Shown: positions 41,864 to 51,809 of the stretch, piece after piece | Layout of the letters: each line of letters opens with the position of its first letter | Position numbering within the stretch: position 1 is the stretch's first letter | Assembly (NCBI GenBank): GCA_031761405.1 | Contig: JASEVX010000017.1 | Coordinates: 10,931,580-10,995,579, forward strand | Direction: 5' to 3' | DNA from: Serripes groenlandicus | Taxonomy: Eukaryota > Mollusca > Bivalvia > Cardiida > Cardiidae | Length of the DNA stretch: 64,000 bases | The notes under the pieces: model-generated | Database searches by the model: none | What the model was told of the DNA's origin: nothing | Seen by the model: the letters and a program-made list of their open reading frames with translations, nothing else | Program-made: the position numbers and the translations under genes

Positions 41864-42575
41864 TGAATATTTCGAATATAACTGAGATTTATTAACAGTA
41901 CATCGCTAAAAATAACTTGTACACCGATTAGACACAACTTACAAACTGCTAAGCACCGAGTATGATGTATCTTTACGCATATATTAATAGTAATAAAAAA
42001 AAATCGTGTAAACACGTTTTAATTGCTTTAGTGGATGAAAAAGTATATTCTTGCCATCTAAATTAAATTTCCGGACCAAACAAATACTGCATTTGTGTAG
42101 CTCACAACGAGGTTATGGTGCTCACAACGAGGAACAAAGCAAAAAAGGGTATATCTTCGTTACTATGACGAATTTCAAGAAAACAGTTACGCAGGCGACT
42201 TTTGGGCATCTATTTGTGATCCCAATGCACCAAACGTCGACCAGGATTGACGTTTCGGATGTTTTTTTTGGTCATGAGATAAGTTCATTCCTGTTTTCAA
42301 GTCTTTCAGATTGACTGCGTCGTACGGTTTTTCCATTAAGATGTCCACCAACAGTCAATATTTTTACATGTGCGTACTCGGAAAACCCATAGCTAGCTAA
42401 CTGCATTTCGATATTTTTACACAAAGGCCTCTATTTTTCAAAATTTTGGAAAAACTCACCTTGTTTACTATGTCATTCATCAAATATGGGGCCTCACAAC
42501 GAGGAACGGAAGCTTCTCACAACATTTCAACCGAAGGATAAATAACACTCGTTGTGAGTTAAACGGCCGGAGACA

Positions 42576-43142
42576 TAAACATGAACATGCTGACTTTTAA
42601 CAGGAATAAAGTGTGTAACGACTGCTCACACGTCATAATATCACCTAATCTGGTTCGTATGCAATCATGGTTTTATATATCAATGACGTCATAATGGCAG
42701 GTTAATATTTTGATTTATAAAGGCAGATAGGCAAGTGCGTCATTTGGGCTTTGACGCTTCTCGATTTACATGTTTCGATAGTGGCATTCGAATTGTTGAA
42801 GGCGGTTTTTCTCATTATTTAGTAAACCTTTTTTTAAGAGGATTATATTACGGATAACCAGTGAATCAGAAAAGAAAAAAAAAATTGTATATACGGTATA
42901 TAATCCAAAATAAACATCGTAAAACAACAACGTACCCGTTTTAGGGTCAACAACTGCTTAAGTGTACTCATACAAATAGGCCGACGTACACAATAATTGA
43001 TTTGGCATAAAACCATTAAAAATGAAGTGAAGTAAGGTGTTATGTTTATGTTTTATGTGGTTATATATAGGTCTAGTAGTTGAACAACACACTCGAGAGT
43101 GAATTACGGTGAAGTAGACCAAACAACGCCTCTGTGTCTATA
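42576..43142. other. No recognised feature
   Basis: Right flank of the palindrome, AT-rich, no family match. Confidence 0.4.
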
Positions 43143-43388
43143 TTAAAACATAGTTGTCAAGTTGTCCAATATGTAAACATTACGATAGTAACTAAAACAT
43201 TCTGAGAAGTTGCCTAGTTGTCCAATATGTAAACATTACGCTAGTAACTAAAACATTTTGAGAAGTTTTCTAGTTGCGCACTATGTAGACACGCTTCAGT
43301 ATCTATACTAAAACATTCTGAGAATTTGTCTAGTTGTCCAATATGTAGACACGCTTCAGTATCTATACTAAAACATTCTGAGAAGTGA
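43143..43388 (+). repeat. 56-60 bp tandem repeat, about 4 copies
   Basis: Landmark taaaacat at 43143, 43193, 43249, 43309 and 43369. The unit contains ctagttgtccaatatgta, with two sub-variants (aacattacgatagtaac and gacacgcttcagtatctat). Confidence 0.85.
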
Positions 43389-43389
43389 G

Positions 43390-43661
43390 AGTTTTCAACA
43401 GTTGTTCAGTCATATTACGGCGGCAAGTTCACCTTCTCATGTGTCTCCTACCTTTCTCGCACCAGAACTCCACACAACATACATTTCAAGCAACTGGCTG
43501 CTTTTCCACATATACTGCTAGCCCATTGTGAAAGACGAATGACGCTTGTCACAGTGACTTTTGTCAAACATCGGAAATAATGTTGGCCGAGCTGGGATTC
43601 GAACTCACAACTACTGGATTAACAGCCCGCGTCGCTACCGACTGAGTTACCGGGGCTCGGC
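43390..43661 (-). mobile_element. tRNA-headed (CAAT)n-family SINE
   Basis: On the minus strand: head gagccccggtaactcagtcg, B box gtgagttcgaatcccagctc, body and tail core down to 43390. It abuts the tandem repeat on one side and a reverse transcriptase fragment on the other. Confidence 0.82.
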
Positions 43662-43679
43662 TGCCAAAATACAAATAAG

Positions 43680-43915
43680 TGTTCGGGGTCCATAGAAAGG
43701 TTATGCAATGAAACTGAAGAGATTGCCACGAGTTTGCTTCAAGTACAACACTAAGGAGAAGACCTCGATGCCAAACCTTATCGAATGCCTTTCTTACATC
43801 AAAGAATGTAACAGGAAATTCGATGCCGTTGTTTAAGGCATAACAGAATGAATTATACAGAAAGGTGAGATGAGCGACTGTAGAACTTCCGCGCATGAAT
43901 CCCGATTGGCAGCAT
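43680..43915 (-). pseudogene. Non-LTR retrotransposon RT fragment
   Basis: On the minus strand the frame reads QSGFMRGSSTVAHLTFLYNS, then FFDVRKAFDKVWHRGLL. These are RT motifs 2 and A (catalytic Asp in VTFFDVRKAFD) of a Jockey/CR1-type LINE. It is truncated on both sides, by a hairpin MITE (43920) upstream and a SINE (43661) downstream. The ORF continuing to 43564 is SINE sequence. Confidence 0.85.
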
Positions 43916-43919
43916 CATG

Positions 43920-44119
43920 TCGAGGGCTTTGCGTGAAACAGTTGTAGCTAAAATTGGTATTTTCTTTTACCAAAGTTAATCACCTCGCCATGAAGTCTTT
44001 TTAAGCGTTAAATCATTTTTCTTGGTAAACAATGGAAATTTAGGTGCCATTGCTCGTTCTGAGCAATGTCACCTATATTTGCATTGTTTACAAAGGGGTC
44101 AAAATTGCCCCTAAACCAG
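43920..44119 (-). mobile_element. 'tcgaggcttggcgtgaaa' hairpin MITE
   Basis: Opposite orientation to 22507-22756. tcgagggctttgcgtgaaac end and a central hairpin with ggtgccattgctcgttctga. The far end is degraded. Confidence 0.7.
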
Positions 44120-44215
44120 CCAGACTGTTATGGTTGTCCGTATTCTCCGAATTGTCCGGATAATTATAAACTATTGGTAAATAAAAACTTTTTTTTTTTA
44201 AAGTACCATAGCAGG

Positions 44216-44858
44216 TTAACCCTTTCCCTCATATAGACGCTTTCTGACGCCTCTGCAGCAGATGGCTTTTTGAAAACACAGTGACAAAAGAAGAAATTGC
44301 ACAAGACGTGCATTTTCCCCTTTTGACAAAATGTTTGCCACTTTAAGTCATAGGTTATCCATTCAATTATGGAGATTTTCTATTTTTTGACAAAATATGT
44401 TCAAAGTCGTCTGCTGCAGAATTATTGTATGAGGGAAAGGGTTAACCCTTTCCGACGTTCAGACGTAATTTTAGCAGACGACTTTTCAAATCATTGTGGC
44501 AAAGCAGAATGGCTCATAATGGGCAATTTCTCAGTTTTTTGCCACAATGGTTTAAACTCCATTCAATAATTGCACTCCCCCTTTTCGAAATCGTTCACAG
44601 TAGTTTCGTTCTGTGTGGGGTAAAAGCTTAACCCTTTCCCTCATATAGACGCTTTCCGACGCCTCTGCAGCAGACGGATTTTTGAAAACATAGTGACAAA
44701 AGAAGAAATTGCACAAAACGTGCAATTTTTCCTTTTGCCACAATGTTTTCCACTTTTAGTCATAGGTTATCCATTCAATTATGGAGATTTTCTATGTTTT
44801 GACAAAGATACGTTCAAAGTCGTCTGCTGCAGAATTGTCGTATGAGGGAAAGGGTTAA
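44216..44858 (+). mobile_element. Three TTAA-type MITEs head to tail
   Basis: Copies at 44216-44445, 44442-44631 and 44628-44858. Each shares its terminal TTAA with the next. The first and third are full copies of the gcaatttctcctttt subtype. The middle one is a diverged subtype (ccctttccgacgttcagacg, shorter). All three have the same orientation. Confidence 0.85.
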
Positions 44859-46002
44859 ACACACTAAAAGTTTCTTAAAAAGTATAGACATTACTGGAGA
44901 CGTGTAAGAACTTCCAAAGAACCTATTTCTTACTTTCTTATGACCAACAATGATAACGTCATCAATTTCTGATGAATATCGAACCACTTTGATATAGTTT
45001 CCTCGGAATATAGCATGCTGTTTAATTCCAGGAAAATATGCTATTAATTAAGTATATATCTCTTGCATCAAATTACGGATTACCATAAAATACGATCAAT
45101 TATCATCGGAATGAAAAGAATGTTTGCTATTTTACTATCAAAATGCGTATATTCTCCTAATTACAAAAAGCCCGGGACTAAATGTTACAGCACTGAGGCG
45201 TGTTCGCGCTGATTAATTCTAGCTAGCGTTTTAGTAATAACTTTTCATCAATTATAATAAAATCTATAGAACAAAGTACTCTCGTTTTGGAGTACTTGTT
45301 TAGTTTTGAGAAAAGGGATTGTGTTGATCTGATTACACTCTAGATAGTACACACCCTTGTAAATCTTCGAAACAACTTTCGTAAATATCCGTGGTCTTCA
45401 ATACTCTTTGTCGCAATGTATTGTTCTTCGCAATAGCAAGGAGCTTCTATAAAATTTCCATTTTTGGTAGAGTAGCGCGCATGCGCAAACGAGACCATTG
45501 TTACAGGTTGAATTTTGAAGTCACGTGATGTAAATGCCCCAGAACACATAAAAAAATAGAGCAAACAAATCAGACTGAATTACGAATGCAAACATAAGCA
45601 AAAGTAAATTAAGTGAAATAAATTCACTTATTCTAGGTATCCAAATAAAATTACAAAGTCTCTTAATGTGTAAATATCATATTTAAGTGATTATAATAGG
45701 CAGAACGAATAAGGAAAGAATAATTCATCCTTTTATTCTAAATTTGTATTACACAGTTCAACATTTGATTTTGACAGTTTGTTCGTTATGATTTTGACGC
45801 GATTCAAGATTTTGACGGGATTATTTCGTTCATAGAGTTGATTACTAACAGATGACTGAGTTGGGGATGGTAAGAACATTAAAAAGTGAAGTTAAGCTAA
45901 AACATGCACAGGCAGGCGAGTGTTTCATTAGAATAAGTGCAACACTCAATTCCCAATCCTGCTTGCCCTTTAACAAATCACAACCCAGCCCACAATATTA
46001 AA
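44859..46002. other. No recognised feature
   Basis: AT-rich, with no domain-bearing ORF or repeat family. Confidence 0.4.
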
Positions 46003-46182
46003 CTCTGCAGTAGACGAATTTAATAAAAATCAGAGCAAAGATACAGAAAATCACATTTATTGGAAGTGTAATCATTGAATATAGTTGAAAACATTGTTGC
46101 AAAAGGAGAAATTGCTTGTTATGATCAATGTTTTTAAACGTCGTCGGCTGCAAATACGTATGCAAGTGGGAAAGGTTTAAAT
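46003..46182 (+). mobile_element. TTAA-type MITE, degraded
   Basis: ctctgcagtagacgaattta, cattgttgcaaaaggagaaa and aaacgtcgtcggctgcaaat survive. The ends are lost. Confidence 0.5.
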
Positions 46183-46628
46183 AAGAAACATCTTTTCAAA
46201 TGATAGTCAATTGGGTATTCTAGTATATAATATCCGTCTTAAATAATAATGACAAAACTTTCAAAAAACAAGAAAAATATTTTTTACAATTTAATTGAAA
46301 ATATATTTAATCAAAGTCGGGAAAGTATAGTATAGATTTAGGCTTTGTTTCTGTCAAACTGCTGAAGAAGACAACACTGAGACACACATTCTGATTAATG
46401 GTTTATTAAATAAAAGGGAGTAATTTTATTTATGATAAACAACATTTCAATGATGGTGTAGACAATACATCAACAATACATTTTTCAATTTGTACATTCA
46501 TTGCACAGACTAAATCTTACTCTCAGCACATTTTTTTCTCAACTCATTACTTCTTGGCAGGATTTTACTGCTAAAATTGATGAAATTTTATTTTTAAATA
46601 TGACCTAAGAAAGCCTTCCCTCAACATT
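46183..46628. other. No recognised feature
   Basis: AT-rich sequence upstream of a LINE fragment. It may be part of that insertion. Confidence 0.35.
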
Positions 46629-47224
46629 TTGAAAACACCATCAGAAGTCACCAGAATGCACCATTTTGCGTCCAGGATTTCAGGTTTTTTTTTAAACATC
46701 AAGTCAATGGTAAAATATGATAACTTAAGTGAAAGTTTCAGTTGTTTCATTGGAGCGCCACAGGGCGACTGTATGTCACCATTTATTTTTGCAATGTATG
46801 TAAATGACTTAGAGGACTACATGTCTCTAAATGAATTTGACGGCGTGGATTGGGTATCAAAGGTTAAATATATATTGAATAATTTTGGTGTTGGTTATGT
46901 ATGGATGAATTAAGGTGTCGAAAACATTAACGCTTTCATAAAAATATTTAAACAAAGGGTAAAAGATATTTATATCCAAAACTGGGATGCCGATCTAAGT
47001 CAAACCTCTAAAGCTAAAACATATATTCTTATCAAATCCTTTGATTTCAAGATGTATTTAGACGACATAAAAATAGAGAAATAAAGATTTGCATTAACAA
47101 AATTTAGACTTTTAAGTCACCAACTGGAAATTGAAACTGGAAGAGGGAAACAACCTGTTAAGACTCCTACATCAGACCGTAAATGCAAATTATTTAACAC
47201 AATAGAAGACAAATTTCATTTTTT
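46629..47224 (+). pseudogene. Non-LTR retrotransposon, RT C-terminal remnant
   Basis: 46690-46830 reads FSCFIGAPQGDCMSPFIFAM then YVNDLEDYMSLN, the QG...SPxLF box of LINE reverse transcriptases. After a deletion the text continues in frames that give INAFIKIFKQRVKDIYIQNW and FRLLSHQLEIETGRGKQP (47105-47160), the C-terminal part usual in mollusc LINEs just before a CCHC knuckle. The catalytic FADD box is missing. It stops at a TTAA MITE (47222). Confidence 0.8.
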
Positions 47225-47428
47225 CTTGCAGACACATTTCGATGCAAAAGCAGCAGACGACTTTTGAAAACATTGTAGCCAAAGATGAAATTGCTCATGA
47301 TGAGCAGTTTCTCCTTTGGCCACCATGTTTTAAATTTTAGTTAACAATTAAGTTATCTTTTATGGAAATTTTTCAGGTTTTTGTCACAATGTTTTCAAAG
47401 TCGTCTGCTGCAGAGGAAAAGGGTTAAA
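47222..47428 (+). mobile_element. TTAA-type MITE, gtggccaaagg subtype
   Basis: Starts within ttcttgcagacacatttcga. Has the ctcatgatgagcagtttctc hairpin and ends gaggaaaagggttaa. The left TTAA is lost. Confidence 0.7.
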
Positions 47429-47909
47429 CAATGATCTAAGACAAATCTATATAAGAAAATATTATTCTTCTACGATACAGGGATAATGATTTTAAAACAT
47501 TCTGAACCGAATGATATTTTAGGGAATGAAGGCATATGAAAATTACCTTTGAAGTGACAACGCCTTTCTAAAAACTGTCACGTATAGGGGCGAACTCAGT
47601 ACAATCAAGAAGACTGTGCTGTACTGAAAGTTGAGTAACACATGGAAATCATTGAGGAGCTTCCTCTCCTTTCAGTAAGTATGCATGCGTTAACCATGTG
47701 TGTCCAATTCGTAAACGGGCAAGAACAATTGGTGTCTTCTCGATTGTCCCACATTTTGATTTTGCTATTTACCCTTAGTGCGGAGTGATAAAGAGCGGTA
47801 AGGGAAAGGTGAGAATACAGTTCTGTTATTTTGCCTATTCCATTATTTACCTATCTATTCACAATATGTATTTCATGTTTTTTTCCGACTGCGGTAATTT
47901 AAATAACTT
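47429..47909. other. No recognised feature
   Basis: No repeat family or coding signal recognised. Confidence 0.4.
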
Positions 47910-48230
47910 AATAATTTGACTTCGGTATTTTCACCTAAAAATGTTTTTATTTCTTGCTGTTTGCACAAACATTCAATTATAATTAAAGTAATTTAATTAT
48001 TTGACTTCGGTATTTTCACTTAAAAATGCTTTTATTTCTTGCTGTTTGCACAAACATTCAATTATAATTAAAGTAATTTAATTATTTGACTTCGGTATTT
48101 TCACCTAAAAATGCTTTTATTTCTTACTGTTTGCACAAACATTCAATTACAATTAAAGTAATTTAATCATTTGACTTTTGTAAAAATGCTTTTATTTCTA
48201 AAAAACAAACTGTTAGTGCATTTATCGAAT
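47910..48230 (+). repeat. 85-bp tandem repeat, 3 copies plus a partial
   Basis: gacttcggtattttcac starts at 47918, 48003 and 48088; a shortened fourth unit begins at 48173. The unit also contains tgctgtttgcacaaacattc. It ends about 50 bp before the start of a transposase gene. Confidence 0.9.
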
Positions 48231-48282
48231 TGGAAATTTTGGGAAAAGGTATCATTTATTGTTTTTATATCATACTGAAAAC

Positions 48283-49669
48283 ATGGGTAATGCTCAAGGC
48301 CAACTAGATTTTGTGAAGAACAAGAGCGGCGGAATGAGTCTGGTTATTGATGGCCACAAATTTGTTGTAAGTATAATAATACAGTTTGGTTCTTTATTGT
48401 AAAGTAGTTTATTGCATTATATATCCAGTGTTCCACATTATATACTGAAATACGGGCATCCTGAGGTTCGATCCGATATCATGTAAATAAAAAACTCATC
48501 TCTAACTATTTTACTTTTGTTATAGGTCAAGAGCCGAAGGGAAGAGAGGGTGTACTGGACTTGTTCTATCCGTGCCTGTCCATCACGAGTAACAACCAGA
48601 GAAGGTATTCTCGTCAGACGTAACGCTAACCATACCCACGACCCGGGCCATTTTCATGTGAAAACAGACGTGGTGATGCAGAAGATACGAAAACGGTGTC
48701 GAAAAGAAACAACGCCTATTCCAACAATTTATAAAGAAGAGGTATCATCGCTCCGAAACCGGGAATGGAACGAAGAAACTGTTGCCTTGGTAGAAAGAAT
48801 CAAGATGTTCGAAGGATGTAAGTCTCAACTTTACCGCGAGAGAAGCAAAGACAGACCAGTGCTTCCGAGAAGAAGACAAGATATACGCCTGGAAGGGGAG
48901 TGGTCTGAGACCACAGCTGGTGAGCAGTTTCTGCTTATAGACGAGGGTGAAGAAAACAGAATGCTCGTGTTCGCCACGCAGAAAAACCTAGAGCACTTAT
49001 GCAACGCCATGACAATCTACGCTGACGGTACCTTCTACACATGCCCGGGACTTTTCTACCAGTTATATACATGGCATTGTTTTATTGACGGACAGATGTA
49101 TCCTCTCATGTTCGCCTTTCTACCGGGAAAGTCAGAAGAAACTTACCAGAGACTGTTTAGTGCACTGACCAGAGAATGTACCCGAGTTGGGCTCGAGTTG
49201 AAACCAGACATCCTTTTCATAGACCATAAACTCGCTCCAAGAAAAGCTGCTCGACGAGTCTTCCAGACGACAGACGTGAAAGCTTGCTTCTTCCACTACG
49301 CACAGTGTATCTGGAGGAAGGCACAATCTACGGGTTTGACCAAACGAATACAGAACTAATGAAGACATTCACCGCCTAGTCAGACGAGCAGCAGTTTTAC
49401 CACTTGTACCAGTCAACACAGTTGAAGATGTGTGGTTCGAAGCACTCAATGACATTGCTACTCTAGACCTACCAGCAGCCGTTGAAACCTTCACAGACTA
49501 TGTTACTGAGTACTGGGTTGAGGGCGACAAACAAACTTGGAATCACTTCAACACCCAAGGTCCAAGGACGACGAACCATGTAGAAGGCTTTTCACGTTTT
49601 TTTCAACTTCCTTATTTGTTGCTAAACAGTGTAACTTTGTTTATAGAAGTCTCCGATGCTTCAAACTGA
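48283..49669 (+). pseudogene. MULE transposase with FLYWCH zinc finger, one intron
   Basis: Exon 1 is 48283-48366 (MGNAQGQLDFVKNKSGGMSL..., ATG). The intron is 48367-48525 (gtaagt...tatag). Exon 2 starts at 48526 in frame. The join completes a FLYWCH finger: FVKNKSGG, HKFVVKSRREERVYWTC, C and H-x-H in NHTHDP. The transposase follows: first Asp in IYADGTFY (about residue 195), second in FIDHKLAPRKAAR (about 261; the usual DxE context is altered), then CFFHYAQCIWRKAQ. A frameshift near 49345 moves the rest (NEDIHRLVRRAAVLPLVPV, then WNHFNTQGPRTTNHVEG with the catalytic Glu) to another frame. It is cut off at about 49588 by a repeat. Confidence 0.88.
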
Positions 49670-50310
49670 TGCGATCGGTAGAGTACATATTCACTAGGCA
49701 CGTTTATATGGTTTGGGGGAAAAACACGTTTTTCTAATTTCCTTCTTTCTTGCTAAACAGTGTAACTTTGGTTCTAGAAATCTCCCATGCTACAAACTGG
49801 CGCTATAGGTAGAGTGCAAATTCACATTGCGTAAACTATCACGTTTACTAGGCATATTTATAGTTTCAGAAAAAACGTTTTTGTGTGGAAAATATACATT
49901 TTTTTATGATATATTGTATTATGTACTCAGTGTTTGTCCGTATGATCAAAACACATGTTTAAAACAATTTGTACACTATCAGACTACTACCGCAACCCTT
50001 TTTTCAAACTTTCTATGTTAAAACTATTTTTTGTAAATATTAAAAACAAAGTCTTTATTAAGTCTGTGTTCCACTCCATTGTGAAATTTACTGCGTAAAT
50101 TACAGGCAACAATCGGGAACACACCCGACTTACGGCCGTGAAAAAAAAATCACATTTTTTCAATTTCTTTATTTGTTGTTAAAAAGTGTAACTTTGTTTC
50201 TAGAAGTCCCCCATGCTCCAAACTGGTGCGATCGGTAGGGTACATATTCACAATGCGTAAACTATCGCGTTTACTAGGCAAGTTTATATAGTTTTGGAAA
50301 AAATACGCAA
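49589..50310 (+). repeat. Three related about 150-bp repeats
   Basis: Copies near 49589-49740, 49728-49885 and 50140-50310. The shared phrase agtgtaactttg is followed by gcgatcggtagagtacatat-type words and ending tttactaggca. The first interrupts the MULE coding sequence, so these may be its diverged 3' or terminal sequence. Confidence 0.7.
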
Positions 50311-50485
50311 GCGTTCATATTGCTCGATATCATTGTTTGCTGGTTAGTAACTCTTGTTTGTTTATATTGGTTCATACTGCATAAAATTGATCAGATACAA
50401 AGTTTTACCTTTTTTACGAAAAAGAAGTTAGTCGGGTTAACAACCATATTTTTCTCCTTTATTTTGCTGTGCACTTTGAGGGAAA

Positions 50486-50770
50486 ATGGCTTATCCGTGT
50501 GACGACTGTGGTAAAAACTGTGTAAGATCACGCATTGCGTGTGAGCGTTGTGATCAATGGTTCCATATCAGATGTCAAAAAGTTTCTAAATCGCAATTAG
50601 TGTCTTTGACTGCTACTTGTTTTGACTTCTTTTGTTTCGGATTCACATACGAAAATGGGGTGTTTGATTATAAACGATCACTTGATCGTCTAGAATCAAA
50701 TTCTAAAAACGGGTATTTGGAAGAGGGTATTTTAGTTGAAAAAATATTGCTTAGAAAAGAAAATATGTAA
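50486..50770 (+). pseudogene. PHD-type zinc-finger ORF (start of the OTU-transposase locus)
   Basis: ATG start. YPCDDCGKNCVRSRIACERC then DQWFHIRC gives Cys-x2-Cys, Cys-x2-Cys and His-x2-Cys ligands spaced as in PHD fingers, with the final pair in CFDFFC. PHD fingers bind histone tails; in transposons they may direct targeting. The frame ends at 50770, while the downstream OTU frame is shifted by one base and overlaps from about 50740, so PHD and OTU were probably one protein. Confidence 0.75.
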
Positions 50771-51441
50771 CGAATCAATGAGAGAGAGATTCGATCTAAG
50801 TTTTAGGACGGATAATCTCATTGTTGATCGTGTGTCGTTGAATATGTTGCAGTCTCTTGGCATGAGTATCCCTGGAAAATCACCAATCGATGTTCGCGGT
50901 GACGGGAATTGTCTTTTTAATTCAATTTCCATGGCATTGTTTGGGCACGAGAATCTTTCCTATGAAATCAGAGTCAAGACTTGTATTGAGATGGTAGAAA
51001 ACAGGTCTCAATATGACAGAAACCACCAACGGTTGTTGTTGTTTCTCCGTCAATACACGACGCATGCCGAGAGACATCTATTAACTTTCACTTCTCATCT
51101 GCCTGGGCTATGGTAGCTGCAGCAACGGTCATCGGATATCCTATACAATCAGTGTAACCCCGAAAAATGGAATCCTTGACAAAGCTATTGGCATTTTGAA
51201 TGAAACCTTCCATCCTCTTGGAAAGCGCAGCAAGTCAGGACCAATTTTGATTTTGTGGACAAGTACAATTTCAAGTCAGAAAAACTTGAAAAATACTTGG
51301 CTACCTTATCATTTTGTTCCTTTGATTGGTTCAAAGGATATATCGGTGATAGATCTCGAGAGTGAGGAGAAGTTTCCCCAGTTGGGCAGTCCTACGATAG
51401 CTATCGTAATTGTCCATACATTTTTCATTCAACCATGTTAG
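50736..51441 (+). pseudogene. OTU-family cysteine protease region
   Basis: Frame 1 (50736-51116) has IDVRGDGNCLFNSISMALFG, with the catalytic Cys59 at 50910-50912. Frame 2 (51196-51441) has PILILWTSTI and WLPYHFVPLIG, with the catalytic His39 at 51310-51312. Together the spacing (about 135 residues) suits one OTU domain split by an indel near 51110-51130. OTU enzymes remove ubiquitin. Vertnin-like proteins share this fold, so a vertnin-type relative is the alternative. The TTG start of frame 1 is not biological. Confidence 0.75.
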
Positions 51442-51794
51442 AAAATGAGGGATCGTTTGCATCCAATTTTGATGAATGTCCAAATTCTGAAATTAGATCT
51501 GATCACATCGACAATTCAGAGTTTGTCGACATACAAGAGTCTGCGTCTGAGTGTCCAAAATCTGAAATTCGATGTGAGCTTGTCGACACACAACAGTCTG
51601 AGATTTTATCTGGTCATATCGAAACTGACATTCGATCTGAACACATCGACAATTCAGACAATCACTTAACACGTTCGAATGGAAAGTTCCTTAGTACTGA
51701 TATAATTATTTTATTGCTTAGAACTGAAACCCCGGTATTGAATGAAATTCCCACGACCACAAAAGAAAACATCTATATTTTACTAAATAATTAA
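51435..51794 (+). pseudogene. Acidic linker with internal repeats
   Basis: 119 codons. A repeated phrase occurs: CPNSEIRSDHIDNSEFVD, CPKSEIRCELVDTQQSE and DIRSEHIDNSDN. It ends in two stop codons in the same frame as the transposase that follows at 51810, so it is probably the linker between OTU and transposase domains. Confidence 0.55.
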
Positions 51795-51809
51795 TGAAAA
51801 TTTGGCAAA

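Larger units (their letters stand above)
40384..42569. mobile_element. 2.19-kb long-arm palindromic element (unclassified)
   Basis: The arms 40384-41206 and 41747-42569 (823 bp each) are reverse complements with no indel, and I saw one mismatch. The spacer is 540 bp. A further 26 bp (41319-41344 and 41715-41740) also pair, so one arm has about 110 bp extra there. Six CTCACAACGAGG-type sites lie in each arm. Outer ends are cggccgtttaactcac and its complement. The flanks tagaca (40378-40383) and gagaca (42570-42575) agree at five of six bases, a possible target duplication. This fits a long-TIR or foldback DNA transposon, but no transposase is recognised. An assembly fold-back is less likely because the spacer is unique. 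Confidence 0.8.

Noticed and set aside
40639..42314. Two identical 87-codon ORFs on opposite strands
   Set aside because: They are the same DNA in the two palindrome arms. No codon-level evidence for a protein beyond the spacer ORF.
43564..43679. C-terminal extension of the RT fragment
   Set aside because: This part of the ORF is antisense-oriented SINE sequence fused by chance.
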